Shown piece by piece: positions 11,101 through 23,933 of a stretch of 64,000 nt of DNA (position 1 is the stretch's first letter; each line of letters begins with the position of its first letter). The DNA comes from Chlorocebus sabaeus (Eukaryota > Chordata > Mammalia > Primates > Cercopithecidae). The stretch spans positions 68,441,481 to 68,505,480 of the forward strand of contig NC_132916.1 of NCBI RefSeq assembly GCF_047675955.1. The letters run 5' to 3'. The notes beneath the pieces are model-generated. The model did not search any database. It saw nothing but the letters and a program-made list of their open reading frames with translations, and was not told the DNA's origin. Made by a program: the position numbers and the translations under genes.

Positions 11101-11384
11101 GTCTGGGTGCGGTTGTTTCATGCCTCTAATTCCAGCACTTTGGGAGGCTGAGATGTGGATCGCGTGAGCCCGGAAGTTTGAGACGAGCCTGGGCAACATG
11201 GCAAAACCCCATCTGTACCAAAAAAAGAAAAAATTAGTGGAGCTTGGTCGCATGCGCCTGTAGTCCCAGCTACTTGTGAGGCTGAGGTGGGAGGATCGCT
11301 TGAGTCCAGGAGGTAGAGGTTGCAGTGAGCTGAGATCACGCCACAGCACTCCAGCCTGGGCAACAAAGCCAGACTCTGTCTCAC

Positions 11385-11429
<45 letters not shown>
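11101..11429 (+). repeat. Alu with about 44-nt A tail
   Basis: GGTCTGGGTGCGGTTGTTTC start, both arms present (GTACCAAAAAAAGAAAAAATT linker) and an uninterrupted A tract at 11386-11429. Confidence 0.94.
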
Positions 11430-11432
<3 letters not shown>

Positions 11433-11599
11433 AATAGAGCAAAGTTTTCACTGTTATTAAAATGTAAATTTTACAGAATTATTTTTGTACAAACACAGCA
11501 CATCTAATCACTGTCATTGAAAGATAGTTCACCCACAGTTCTAGCCACAGAGAACTCCATGTCTAATGAGAGACAGAATTATATGTTGCATGAAGGGGT

Positions 11600-11805
11600 C
11601 ATGTGAAAAGCACAAACATCTAAGTCAAAGGATTTGAGTATGAATCCTGGCACTAGCATTTACTAGTGTTTTACCTTAGGCAGGTTAGTTAATCTCTCAT
11701 TTCCTCATCTGTAAAACTGAAACTGGGTGCTACCTTGCTGAACTGCTTTGAGGATTTCAGATCATATAAGCTAAGCACCTAGCACAGTACCTGGATTTTT
11801 AAAAG
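11600..11805 (+). repeat. MIR SINE
   Basis: GAGTATGAATCCTGGCACTAGC, TTTCCTCATCTGTAAAACTG and GAGGATTTCAGATCATATAAG...AGCACAGTACCTGG follow the MIR consensus in order. Confidence 0.8.
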
Positions 11806-12384
11806 TATGACTAAATGATAGCTGTAATTATTATTTTTATAACTGCCTGTGTGATAAGTGCTTTAATAGATGTATAGTCTGTGTATAAATTGCTGTAAAT
11901 GAGCAAAGAACCAGGAGCCTTTAATTCTCACTTTCAGAAGAGACCAAATACATATCTTCAAGATATTATGTTAATCATCTATAAGATTTCAGTAGATGGA
12001 AAAGGAGAGAAAGACATTCAGATGGAGGAGACACCATAGATAAAAGAAATGTGGCTTATTGTGGGCGTAATATAGAGTACAGTATATTCATAATAGAGAT
12101 ATGTAGCACAGGATACATGGGGACATGGATGGCAGAAAACCTGGCTGGCATAGAGATAGATGTTCAACAAGTTCTTTTGTCTGCTCAATTAAGTTAGTGT
12201 CAAGGTAGCTCTGATGAAGATCATAGTTTAGCATATTAGTGAGATATTTAAAGTATTAATTTCAGTTCTTCTTACCATTTTTGTCATAACCATAAACACT
12301 TAGAATTAGTAGTACTATCTTATATTAAGATTACCCAGCCAGGCACAGCATCCTATTTTAGACCCTAATGAGCTATATATTAAT

Positions 12385-12700
12385 TAGGCTATAAGCTAAA
12401 CTGTAACAGAGACCAAAAACTATAGTGGTCCAAACCAGGTATGTGTATTTCTTTTTCACATGACCGTCCCCAGGTAGGTGGGCCATCCAGCATGGTTGGG
12501 AACTCGGCTCCTTGAAGTCAGCCTATCTCCTACGTTCCTTCTGTCTTGCTGCTCTCCTGTCCCCTGGATGGTCTCATCTGCATGATCAAAGCTGGCTCAA
12601 ACCATCAGGCTGAAGTTCTAGCCTGTGGAAAAAGGAAAGAGAAAGAAGGGAACATGCACCCAGGCATTTTAAGGATGAGAAGGGGAAGTAACAAACATCA
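12385..12700 (-). repeat. Possible ancient LTR-like repeat
   Basis: GCTAAACTGTAACAGAGACC...GTGGTCCAAACCAGGTATG... resembles a common old interspersed repeat whose family I cannot name with confidence. Confidence 0.3.
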
Positions 12701-13026
12701 TTCTGCTCACATCCCATTGCAGAAACTCAGTCACAGCACGATACCTGGCTTCTAGGGAGGCAGAAGTCTATATAGTCAGGTACCTATCTAACATCCAGAC
12801 CAATCTGTTGCTAAAAGGAAGGGAGACTGTGTAATGGGGGTTGGTGAGTAGCCTCAGCCATGATCTGTAGTCTCCAAACTAATGGGAAAGAGACTTTTAT
12901 TTTGCAGCTTTAAAAATGGATTTTTATTTCTCAAAACATGAAAAATAGAGCTTTGTTGTTTTATTTCGAGTCTCCTACTAGGGTACCTCATTTTTAACCT
13001 GTAATATATCCTTTTTGTCATCATAG

Positions 13027-13082
13027 GAGGCTGAGCCAGAGGCCCACAACTGAAGAATTAGAGCAAAGAAACATCCTAAAAC
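13027..13082 (+). CDS. PHACTR2: PHACTR2 exon: RPEL motif 3 core
   Basis: A 56-nt microexon-like coding exon (1 + 18 codons + 1). The acceptor is TTTTTGTCATCATAG and the donor is AAAC|GTGAGT, close to consensus. It encodes R-L-S-Q followed by R-P-T-T-E-E-L (RPEL core) and E-Q-R-N-I-L-K. The first base completes Arg from the previous exon and the last C begins a Gln codon (C|AA) completed by the next exon. Each later RPEL of this protein is assembled across an intron: its basic lead-in is on one exon and its R-P-x-x-x-E-L core on the next. The exon is too short for ordinary ORF calling and was found by splice sites, phase and RPEL homology. Confidence 0.94.
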
Positions 13083-15045
13083 GTGAGTATTCTATACTAT
13101 AGAATGATTCCTTGTGTAATCATTAACAAGCTGCCTCTACAGATGATCCATTTATCAGTAAGAAACCATCATATATTCGTTTACTCAAGATGGATTGAAA
13201 TAGTCCATTTATGTCACATTTATATGTAATTGTTTATATATTTTTTAAAATTTCTTGAATTTCATATTTTATTTTATGGCTTTGAGCCTTACATCCCCCC
13301 ACCAGACCAGAGTCATAGTCATGACAATTGTGTTTAAGAAAGATGAAATACATTCCATGTATTCCTTCACCCAAATATTAAATAGAAAAAGAATGCTCTG
13401 GTCTTCTTGCAAATAAATGTCAAAGAAAAGGCCAAAGGAATCCACAAAGAAACAAATCAAACATTCTTATATTAATATTCTTAATAATAGTTTGTTGCTA
13501 GTTTAACAAATGACTCAATTCAAAATAAAATTTTCAATCCATTGCATTTTCCTATGTTGTGAAGACTCATCTTCCTTCTTGAGTTGTTTATAATTTCTCA
13601 GCACTAAAACGTTCTCCATTCATTTTCCTACTTTATTTTCCCATTCTGTTTTCCCCTCTGTTCTCTTTGACCTTAGTTTTTACTCGTCCCTGCAGTAGTA
13701 TTTATTGGAGTTGGTATGTTAAAACTATAAAACTAATAGAAATACGGTTTGTCATGCTATCATGTGTCAATGTGGTCAGGCATTGCAGTGAGTTAAGAAA
13801 CAGATATTTTTAAATTGAGCCTAGCTGTAGTTTTATATATTGTTAACTTGGTTTCAAAAGATCTTTTTATTGTGTGAAATATCAAAGAAGAGGGATGGGT
13901 AAAACTCTGAATAGTGCCACAATGGTAGTGACCCATGGTGTGGGGGAAATCTTTGTCAGCCAGGCTTTTCGAGTTATCTTGGCCTGCTAGAAGACCCCTC
14001 CTCTCCAATCCAAGATACTTTCTTTCCTTTAGGGAAGAAAGATTTTAGTAGCATATTGTATTACAGTTGTTAGTACAAAATCAATTCAACAATGAATATG
14101 AACTACCATTCAGTGAGAGCAACTACCATCCACCCAGTCTGTGGGATCACTTTCTTTGGAATGCTTTTTTCTGGCTTTTTTTGAACATAACTAGAATACA
14201 GCCCCAGGAAGGACTTAAGTGGCTACTAATGTATAGAAGAGCCAGTTTGGAGCAGGAAAAATTTAGGACTAGAAAAGTAGGAAAATTTTGTGTTTTTGTG
14301 TTGCTGAGGAAGAGTAGAAGCAGCATCTAATTTTGACAACAAAACAAACCAAAAAGGTTCATTGCTTTCCATGATAGGTTCCTGGGAAATACTTGTTGAA
14401 TTTTTAAGCATGCTCAAATGCAGACCCTAAGCTCCTAAAAAACACAAAGATTATGTCTTACTGGATGCCTGCTCTAATACCTAGAAGAAGAAAGGAAGGG
14501 CACATTTTGGGTAATTCTTTCTTGATCCTGTGAGATAAATAGTGCCAAACCACACTAGAGTTTGGTTGTCTGAGGAACTGTTTCATAGATCTAGGAACTT
14601 ACTGTGCATTGATCTTAAGGGCTGCATTGGCCTTTATATCTTGTTTTCCTAGAGGTTTGGAAAAGAGTGAGACACTTCAGATTCGACTCCAGCCCTTTTT
14701 TTCCTTCCTTCTAAGTTCACCTAAGCATGTTTATTTCTGGAAACAGAGGCATATTTCCAGCCTGGAGAGGCTGATAACTGGCTTATGATCTCCTGACCCA
14801 GTATTATATAGCCAAGGGAGGCGGAAGAAAACTGGGAGAGGTCATCTTTCCCTGAGCAGTCACAGGAAACTGAATGGCCTAACTTAGAAACACTCTACTC
14901 AGCCCGTTTGCTTCTTGGTTCTTCCACATAGATTGCTCTTGTTTGATGTTTGTATGTTTCATCTCAGCATTTGTTCAAGAACAGTAGAAAAGTGTGTGAT
15001 ATGGTGTGGTTTTTAAGGACAGTTACTTTAACTAGGTCATCTTTT

Positions 15046-15337
15046 TTTTTTTCCCCAAGACAGAGCCTCGCTCTGTTGCCCAGGCTGGAGTGCAGTGGCA
15101 CGATCTCGGTTCACTGCAACCTCCGCCTCTCGGGTTCAAGTGATTTTCCTGCCTCAGCCTCCTGAGTAGCTGGGACTACAGGTGTGTATCACCACACCTG
15201 ACTAATTTTTGTATTTTTAGTAGAGACAGGGTTTTGCTATGTTGGTCAGGCTGGTCTCAAATTCCTGACCTCGCGATTCACCCACCTCGGCCTCCCAAAG
15301 TGCTGGGATTATGGTTGTAAGCCACTGTGCCTGGCCC
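15046..15337 (-). repeat. Alu with perfect 17-bp target duplication
   Basis: Reverse full-length Alu. TAACTAGGTCATCTTTT occurs at 15029-15045 and again at 15338-15354 without a mismatch, so both insertion ends are exact. Confidence 0.96.
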
Positions 15338-15988
15338 TAACTAGGTCATCTTTTCTTGACAAACTAGAAAACTAACTTACAGAATTAAACGTTCAACAAC
15401 TTTTAGAGTCCATCACTAGTTTAATGAACATGAGTCCAGATGCCGATAAATGCCATTAGTTTTCATTGGTGACCACAGGACAAATTATATTTCTTAGTGT
15501 CATGCACCATACTAGTCCTTACTTGATGTCTTTCCTAATTATTTTGGTGATACTAGAGCTTGTTAAAAAAGACATATTACATATATGTATTTATATTATA
15601 TTATATTACATTTAGTTATGCATTTTAGAACCAGTTCCTAAAAACTGATAAAATAGAAAGCAAGTTTTGGTACTTAAAAGGTCAACTTTTGCTAATTAAG
15701 AAAGGTGATGTATTTAGCTGAGAATGTAATTCTAGCTATGTCTTATATAGAGAAAAATGAATTAAGCCATTGAGTTCTGCATATATTTTTCCCCAACATT
15801 TTATTATGAAAATTTTTAAACGTGAAGAAAAGTTGAAGGAATTTTACAGTAAATCCACATATATCTGCCATCTATAGTCTATCATTAACATCTTGCTTTA
15901 TGACATATCTATGCATCTGTTGATCCAGCTTTTTTTAATGCACTTTAAGTTTATGTGTGTTTTTTCATTTGTTAAAAACACCCACATG

Positions 15989-16116
15989 AAGCCAGGTAAG
16001 GTGGCTTATGCCTGTAATCCCACAGCCTTGTAAGTCCAAGACAGGAGAATTGCTTGAGGCCAGGAGCAATATAGTGAGATCTCATCTCCACCAAAAATTG
16101 AAAAAACAAAACATCG
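15989..16116 (+). repeat. Alu left-monomer (FLAM-like)
   Basis: AGCCAGGTAAGGTGGCTTATG...GTGAGATCTCATCTCC, then A-rich. A single arm only, strongly diverged. Confidence 0.75.
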
Positions 16117-16642
16117 ACATGGAAACATGTAAAAAACAAAAAGAGAAATGAATCCACAAAAAATTTGGCTTTTTGAACCCATTTTACCTGAACTAACAAC
16201 TCAAGAAGATAATATTCCAGTTGTTGATATTTTTGTATTTTTCTTTCTTCTCCTTTTAGCTCATCCACAAAATTCTCTGGGTAATATTGCTCGCCAGGCA
16301 GGTTTCCTGTGGTGCTTGCTGCTGTTTAACCACATGTATTATTTGTTTATTTATCGGAAATGCTTCCTGCAGCTTGTCCAAAATGTTCACCCCTCTCTAT
16401 TCTGATGAGAGTTACTGAGAGCAAGATTTGTCAATGAACCATGTCACTTCCTTCATGAGTATCCCTCCAGCCTGTTTAAATTAACCGGAAAGGTTTACAT
16501 CCTACTTTATAATTAGTCCTCTAGTAATCAAAAAATGAAGGAAGCATGCAAAAAACTTGGTGAATTTTCAAATACTGAGTTTAAGGTTTAACCTTGACTG
16601 TATGAGAGATTTTACAGTGACTGTTTAATAAGATTCAGAGAA

Positions 16643-16773
16643 ACTGTCATGGTAGCTCATGCTGGTAATCCCAGCTACTTGGGAGGCTGAGGCGGGAGAA
16701 TCACTTGAGTCCTGGAGATCAAGACAAGCTTGGGCAACACAGGGAGAGCCCATCTCTGCAAAATAAAAGGAAA
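16643..16773 (+). repeat. Alu monomer with target duplication
   Basis: GTCATGGTAGCTCATGCTGG...GGGCAACACAGGGAGAGCCC with a short A-rich tail. It is flanked by TTCAGAGAAACTGTCATG and TTCAGAGGAACAGTCATG. Confidence 0.75.
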
Positions 16774-17745
16774 GGTTCAGAGGAACAGTCATGTTGGCTT
16801 CCTTCTACCTCTCACCCTTGTCCTCTAACTTCACTAAAAGTACAATTTTGAACATGGAAAACGTAAAGAAGTCAGTTTCTGATGTCAAAAATGAATTCAA
16901 TTCCCTAACTGGTAGCACTAGTTGAACAATATGCTTAATAAGACAAAACTATCAAATATTCCCTTCAAGGAAATGTCATTTTTGCATATTTAATGAAGAC
17001 TGGAGCATTCATTAGCTTTGGGATGTATTATATCCAATTTTTTAATCTTTGAAAAATACCTTAAAAATATAGCATAAACACTGTACAGGAAGAGTTGACA
17101 AAAATGTTTTAAGAATTATATTTTTGTTTGTATTAACAATGTCAATATCACTAACAATATCATCAATTTTTATCAACAATATCAACAATTTTATTTTCAC
17201 TATCACGTCACCTTGTAAAGCTCTGGTTTAAATCACAGGAACCACAGTGTGGCTTTTGTTTATTATGTATTTTGACAATCCACAAGCCTTATCCAACTCA
17301 TGTGAGGTAATTCTTTGAACCTAAGTATGCATTTTTAAGGATATGAAAGGATATATATTTTGTGAAGCAATTAAAAACCTACAGTACTTTCGTAGGAAGA
17401 AATTTAAATTATAACCAAATTTGTTTGGCACAAAATGAAAGGATATTAACTCATTGTTTCTTATCTTGTGGGTGATTACAGTTTATGTTCACTCGTTGTC
17501 TAATCACCTTCTTTCTTTCTTATGCATTAAAGTTATTATTTCAGAAGAACATAGAAACTTTTCCCTGTTCAGAGAAGGAAAACTGATGGAGAATTTAGCC
17601 TGTTCAACTAACAAATACAGATGTTGCAAATATTGAATACTGATATTTTATTCACCATAAAAATAGTCTTAGTTGTAAGAAGTCTATTTGAATTTTAAAA
17701 TAAATATATTTCATACCTATCATGGATTAAAAATTTTTTTTTCAT

Positions 17746-17870
17746 TGAACCCAGGAGGCAGAGGTTGCAGTGAGCCAAGATCGCACCACTGCACTCTAGC
17801 CTGGGTGACAGAGCGAGACTCTGTCTCAAAAAATAAAATAAAATAAAAACAAAAATAAATAAATAAACAA
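17746..17870 (+). repeat. Alu 3' fragment
   Basis: TGAACCCAGGAGGCAGAGG...GACAGAGCGAGACTCTGTCTC with an (AAAAT)n tail. Confidence 0.88.
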
Positions 17871-18611
17871 ATAGAAGAAGCTTTCCTTTTTCAACCTTTT
17901 AGTCAAGCCTTTATACAGCATTATTTTCCTTCAAAAGAGTTCATAATAGCACTTTCTAAAACATAATCTTTCATAAGCATCGGTATCCAAGAAGCGAAAT
18001 GTATGCTCATTGATCGAACAGATGATGAGCTAAAGGAAGCAACAGAGAGAAGTTCCTCAAGTAAGCAACAACCAGCAAAACCTGAAGGGGTGTTTATTTC
18101 TTTAAAAATTTTGGACATTTTTCTTTAAATCCCATCTGCTGGGCAGCATAAAATTGTACTACTTGGTGAATCACTAGAGAAAGAGAAGACTTTGGAAAGG
18201 CAAAGTCACAAGAAAATAAATAATTTCCACCCACAGTACATCATAACCTCATTTAGAACATTCTGGTTTGAAAGCAAAGTCCAAGGAAATGCTTACATTC
18301 TGCTTCTATGGAAACCAAGGAAGACAAATCAAATATTTTGGTTGGATTTGAGTGGAAATCAGCAGCTCAGACATGCATCGGATGGTTCTAATTTGCTCTT
18401 TTAATATGTCTCAGATTTTCACATGAAGAGCAGATCCAGAAGTAAATTTTCATCTGAATTCTGGTAAATTGTGCTTATAAGCCCATGAGATGATCAACAA
18501 TAGAGGGCTTTCATTAGAATATGGGCATTCCTGTGGTTTTTTTAAGAATACAACAAGACATCAGGAAGCAAAAACGTTTAAAATTAGTAAAGCAAACCAG
18601 TCCTACAAAAA

Positions 18612-18613
<2 letters not shown>

Positions 18614-18649
<36 letters not shown>
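18614..18649. repeat. (GT)18 microsatellite
   Basis: 18 uninterrupted GT units, likely length-polymorphic. It lies about 170 bp upstream of the exon at 18818. Confidence 0.98.
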
Positions 18650-18652
<3 letters not shown>

Positions 18653-18817
18653 AGATGATCAACCTTTCTACAAAATCTTTCGATAACTTTTTAACAATGT
18701 TGGTGAAGTGTTTGATCATTATTTGTTAGAATCACATGATTGTGGCCTGATATACTTTTCTGATTATAAAATCATCTATAGTAACTGTCATCATGACCTT
18801 CCTCCTTTAATAAACAG

Positions 18818-18879
18818 AAAAGAATGAAGAAGAGGAACAAGAAGCAAAAATGGAACTTAAACGCAGACTCAGCAGAAAG
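18818..18879 (+). CDS. PHACTR2: PHACTR2 exon: charged helix between RPEL motifs 3 and 4
   Basis: 62 nt (2 + 20 codons), leaving in phase 0. The acceptor is CCTCCTTTAATAAACAG and the donor is AAAG|GTAATG. After the split Gln it reads K-N-E-E-E-E-Q-E-A-K-M-E-L-K-R-R-L-S-R-K: a glutamate-rich helix and then the basic lead-in of the last RPEL motif. In the family this helix spaces adjacent actin-binding repeats. Length and phase fit both neighbours. The upstream intron ends about 170 bp after an 18-unit GT microsatellite (18614-18649). Confidence 0.94.
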
Positions 18880-19026
18880 GTAATGAAGTTGTGACTATTA
18901 ATGAGCATACGTGTTTTGAGATATATTTTGTTTTTTTAAAAAAAAATACTAATCCTCTCTCTGTATGTAAATCAGATGTTTAGAAATAATTATTCCTATT
19001 AGTCTATAAGCATAGACAACAAAATC

Positions 19027-19250
19027 ACCAGCCTGGGCAACATGGTGAAACCCTATCTCTACAAAAAATACAAAAATTAGCTGGCATGGTGGCACATGCC
19101 TGTAGTTCCAGCTACTCAGGAGGCTGAGGTGGGGAAATTGCTTCAGCCTGGGAGGTGGAGGTTGCTATGACCTGATATCGTGCCATTGCACTCCAGGCTG
19201 GGAGACAGAATGAGACTCTGTCTCAAAAAAAGTAACTAAATAAAATAAAT
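19027..19250 (+). repeat. 5'-truncated Alu
   Basis: ACCAGCCTGGGCAACATGGTG...CAGAATGAGACTCTGTCTC with an AAAT-rich tail. Confidence 0.88.
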
Positions 19251-19468
19251 AAATATAATGCACGTGCTATAAATGATGTTTATAATTGCATGTTGTGTTA
19301 ATTTTGAAAAATTAACAAGGGTTTTAAATTGCATTTACTCTATGAAAATATGTACTCTGTGTGAAAATTTTTAAAGATACAAAAAAAGAAAATCGTATGT
19401 CTTTCATTCAGAGATAGCCATTATTAATATTTCAATGCATATATTTCTATTTTTAAAAATTGTTTTGA

Positions 19469-19590
19469 GTCAGGTGCAGTGTCTTGCACCCATAGTCCCA
19501 GCTACTTGGAAGCTGAGTCAGGAGGATTGCTTGAGCCCAGTAGGTCAAGACCAGCCTGGAGTGAGGCCTTGTTTCAAAAAAAAAAAAGAA
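19469..19590 (+). repeat. Alu monomer (FLAM/FRAM-like)
   Basis: GTCAGGTGCAGTGTCTTGC...CAAGACCAGCCTGGAGTGAG and an A tail. About 120 bp only. Confidence 0.75.
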
Positions 19591-20237
19591 TTAATTAAAA
19601 ATTAATCTTGATCTCGCTTGATTAGAGCAATGATAAAAGAAAAAGAAAAAAGAAGTGGAAAAATTTTTAATTATAATAAAAATTATTTCTTAAAATGCTC
19701 ACACTTTCCATTTAGTGTTGGAAATATTAAACAAATAAATATTTCGTTAATCCTGAACATTTCCCACTATTCCACATCACAACTGGGTAAGTAATTTATT
19801 AAGTGAACTTGATATCCACCCTGCCTGCTACAGTGCTACCCAGATTGACAAATGTCTTACCTGCCAAACTCAGACAATTGTTGCCACTTATTTATGAATG
19901 TATAAATCTGATGTTAGAGCCATCACTTTTTTCTGTGTTAAAAAAATAATAGCCTTTGAAAAAATCAAGCACCATCAGAGTTTATATTTCATTATAAATC
20001 CTTCTAATAATTCTTCAGGCATACCCTATGCACCTAAAAATGGATAAAGTGACTAAAATGTGACATCTCCATGAAGTGTGACCTGACCCACATGTTTGTA
20101 GGCTGGAATCGGGGAGTCTTCAACAAAAGCATTCCAAGGCAGATGGAGGTGGCAATGCTTCATTCCCACAGAAAAGCTATGGGACTATGTCGAAAGTGGT
20201 TCTGTTTTTCAAGGAAAAAGATCCTTTATTTATCCAT

Positions 20238-22529
20238 TGTATTAGTCCATTTTCACACTGCTGATAAAGACATACCTGAGACTGGGAAGAAAAAGAGATT
20301 TAATTGGACTTGTAGTTCCACATGACTGGTGAGGCCTCAGAATCATGGCAGGAGGCGAAAGGCGCACTTCTAACGTGGCAGCGGCAAGAGAAAATGAGGA
20401 GGAAGCAAAACGGGAAACTCCTGATAAACATATCAGGTCTTGTGAGACATTTTGACTATCACAAGAATAGAATGGGAAAGACCAAGCCCCATGATCCAAT
20501 TACCTTCTCCTGGGTCCCTCCCACAACACGGGAGAATTCTGGGAGATACAATTCAAGTTCAGATTTGGGTGGGGACACAGCCAAACCATATCATTCTGCC
20601 CCTGGCCCCTCCAAATCTCACGTCCTCACATTTCGAAACTAATCATGCCTTCCCAACAGTCCACCAAAGTCTTAACTCATTTCAGCGTTAACCCAAAAGT
20701 CCACAATCCAAAATCTCATCTGAGACAAGGTAAATCCCTTCCACCCATAAGCCTGTAAAATCAAAAGCAAGTTAATTACTTCCTAGATAAAATGGGGGTA
20801 CAGGTATTGGGTAAATACAGCTGTTCCAAATAGGAGCTGTTCCAAATTGACCAAAACAAAGGGGTTGCAGGGCCCATGGAAAGTCTGAAATCCAGTGGGG
20901 CAGCCAAATTTTTAAGCTCCAAAATTATCCTTTGAATCCAGGTTTCACATCCAAGTCACACTAATGCAAGAGGTGGGTTCCCATGGTCTTGGGCAGCTCC
21001 ACCCCGTGGCTTTGCACGGTACAGCCTCCCTCTTGGCTGCTTTCACAGGCTAGCGTTGAGTGTCTGCAGCTTTTCTAGATGCATGGTACATGCTGTCAGC
21101 AGATCTACCATTCTGGGGTCTGAAGGACAATGACCCTCTTTGCACAGCTCGACTAGGCAGTGCCCCAGTAGGGACTCTGTGTGGGGATTCCAAACCCACA
21201 TTTCCCTTCTGCACTGCCTAGCAGAGGTTCACCATGAGGCCCCCCTAACCCTGCCCATGGCAAACTTTGGCCTGGACATTCAGGCATTTCCATACCTCTT
21301 CTGAAATCTAGGCAGAGGTTCCCAAACCTCAATTCCTGACTTCTGTTCACCTGCAAGCTCAACACCATGTGGAAGCTGCCAAGGCTTAGGGCTTCCACTC
21401 TCTGAAGCCGCAGCCCGAGCTCTACATTTGCCCCTTTCAGTCACAGGTAGAGTGGCTGGGGCACAGGGCACCAAGTCCCTAGACTGAACACAGCACAAGA
21501 CCTGGGGCCCTGCCCACAAAACCACTTTTTCCACCTGGGCCTTGAGGCCTGTGATGGGAGGAGCTGTCATGAAGGTCTCTGACATGGCCTGGAGACATTT
21601 TCCCCCATGGTCTTCAGGATTAACATTAGCCTCCTTGCTACTTATGCAAATTTCTGCAGTCAGCTTGAATTTCTCCTCAAAAAATGTTTTTTTCCTACTG
21701 CATCTTCAGGCCGCAAATTTTCTGAACTTTTATGCTCTATTTCCCTTTGAAAATGGAATGCTTTTAACAGCACCCAAGTCACCTTTTGAATGCTTTGCTG
21801 TTTAGAAATTTCTTCTGCCAGATACCCTAAATCATCTCTCTCAAGTTCAAAGTTTTACAAATCTCTAGGGCAGGGGCAAAATGCCACCATTCTCTTTGCT
21901 GAAACATAATAAGAGTCACCTTTGCCCCAGTTCTCAACCAGTTCCTCATCTCCATCTGAGACCACCTCAGCCTGGACCTTATTGTCCATATTGCTATCAA
22001 CATTTTTGTCAAAGCCATTCAACAAGTCTCTAGGAGGTTCCAAACTTTCCCATGTTTTTCTATCTTCCTCTGAGCCTTCCAAACTGTTCCAACATCTGCC
22101 TGTTACCCAGTTCCAAAGTTGATTCCACAGTTTTGAATATCTTTTTAGGAACACCCCACTCCTGGTACCACTTTACTGTATTAGTCTGTTTTCTTGCTGC
22201 TGATAAAGACATACCCTAGACTGGGAAGAAAAAGAGGTTTAACTGGACTTACAGTTCCATATGGCTGTGGAGGCCTCAGAATCCTGACAGGAGACAAAAG
22301 GCATTTCTTAGATGGTGGCAGCAAGATAAAATGAGGAGAAAGCAAAAGCAGAAACCCCTGATAAACCCATCAGATCTCAGGAGACTCATTCACTGTCATG
22401 AGAATAGCATGGGAAAGACCAGCCCTCATGATTCAATTACCTTCCCCTGGGTCCCTCCCACAACATGTGGGAATTCTGGAGATACAATTCAAGTTGAGAT
22501 TTGGGTGAGGACACAGCCAAACTGTATCA
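20238..22529 (-). mobile_element. THE1 MaLR element with both LTRs
   Basis: Two LTRs of about 355 bp at 20238-20593 and 22177-22529 share TGTATTAGTC...AAAGACATACC...GAGGCCTCAGAATC...GGGTCCCTCCCACAACA and end ...TATCA. They bracket about 1.6 kb of THE1 internal sequence. Both LTRs read in reverse, so the element is on the minus strand. The internal part has only short broken frames, as expected for this non-autonomous family. The flanking five bases on the two sides do not match. Confidence 0.9.
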
Positions 22530-23243
22530 TTTTTTTTTTCTCAAAGCTCATTAATGTCAAATAATGATCAAACTGAAAGACTACTGACTCAGTTTCTAGG
22601 GATGACTGTAGTCTTCAATGGCCCTTAAGTTACCATCTGTAGACAAGCAATCACCCCTCCTCATTGCCCTGGGCACTCTTGTGATACACATGATCTTTCT
22701 CAATCCAGCTGGGCCCCTCCATGAGGCAGCAGTGCCTGCCCTTACCCTCTGCACCCACTTGCTTCCACCATACATAGCTCCATGGTGTAGGTGCAGGTCA
22801 GCCCATAGCATTTGGTAGCTACCCCATGACTGGGACAGTCCTGAGGACAAGACTGGATGGAGAATTTCTAACCTATGTTGCCACTGGTCACTTTCCTTCT
22901 AGCCAGTTCTTGGGAGCAAGGGCCTCTCTACCTCCTTATTTCCACTTGCCCCAAAGTGGCAGCAAGAAGATAGCAATATAGATTGGACAGCAACTAGACT
23001 ATAACAGGTCACTTAGATTATTCTCTCTCTTGTCCATTGCCTACCAGGGCTCTATGAAGATAGAGGGAGCCATAGTTGGCACATCCCTGCTCAAGTGGGC
23101 TCAAGGTATGGGCCTAGGCCTTCTAAAAGTCCTTGAGTGCTTTGAATGTTAGAATATTGGCTTAGTTCAGAAGGAAACTGAGGCCCAGGAAAGGGCTGTT
23201 AATGACTACAGAATGTAGACCCAGTGCAAAATAAGGAGTATCT

Positions 23244-23382
23244 CTGGACAGGTGTTGTGGCTTATGCCTGTAACCCCAGCACTTTGGGAGACTGGGATGG
23301 AAGAATTGCTTGAGCCCAAGAGTTCAAGACCATCCTGGGCAATGTAGAGAGACCCCCCATTCTGTTCAAATAAAAAAATAAA
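23244..23382 (+). repeat. Alu monomer
   Basis: TGGACAGGTGTTGTGGCTTATG...CATCCTGGGCAATGTAGAG and an A/T-rich end. Confidence 0.8.
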
Positions 23383-23933
23383 TAAGCAGTATCTCCAAAG
23401 AGGACCACTTAGATGATGGGTAGTCTGGCTGTATACAGAGTATATATGAGAGAGAAAATATATGAAAATGTGCCTTATGACTACAATAGAGGTCTAAGTC
23501 TACCTCTCTGGAGATAACTGTGATACCGCCCAACTGAGAAAAACCAAAATGGGAGTGAACCTCTGTCACAGAGAGTAGATAATGCCTGTTTACCAGGGGG
23601 CCAGCTTTCTTTCACCTGTCAGAATCTTATTTTTCGGTTTGAGAAAGGAACCAGAGAGAAAAGCAATGTAATTACAAATTTGAATCTGGCAAAGACCACA
23701 AGGAGGAGGGACCCAAGTTGTTAGAAGTATCTTGAAGGTTGGAGTTGATTTTAAGCAGTGATGGTCTCAAGGAAGTACAGTTCTCCATCAACTCTCCCCT
23801 CCCCATTCCTGTACATTGGTTTTTCTGGCCAAGGGCATGTATCCTATTGGGGCCTTGTCCTTATTATAAATATCTTAAGGACAGCTGTGCTGTAGGCATA
23901 CCCTTTATTGGACCCTTTCTATGTCATAACTTT

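Larger units (their letters stand above)
7571..13026 (+). other. PHACTR2: PHACTR2 intron, 5456 bp
   Basis: Canonical GTAATT...TAG intron. It contains a hAT-type relic, two Alus, old L1-like and MIR segments and a 30-bp minisatellite. 8010-9225 and 11830-12380 look unique, with no feature I can name. Confidence 0.9.
13083..18817 (+). other. PHACTR2: PHACTR2 intron, 5735 bp
   Basis: Canonical GTGAGT...CAG intron. It contains four Alu-derived pieces and a GT microsatellite. 13100-15025 and 16780-17740 are mostly unique AT-rich DNA with no recognised feature, apart from a loose TATCAACAAT-like low-complexity patch at 17140-17205. Confidence 0.9.

Noticed and set aside
17140..17205. TATCAACAAT-like tandem repeat
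   Set aside because: Word repetition is loose and without a fixed period; treated as low-complexity AT-rich DNA.
20238..22529. Coding potential in the THE1 body
   Set aside because: Frames of 60-105 aa overlap on both strands with no known domain. THE1 elements are non-autonomous.
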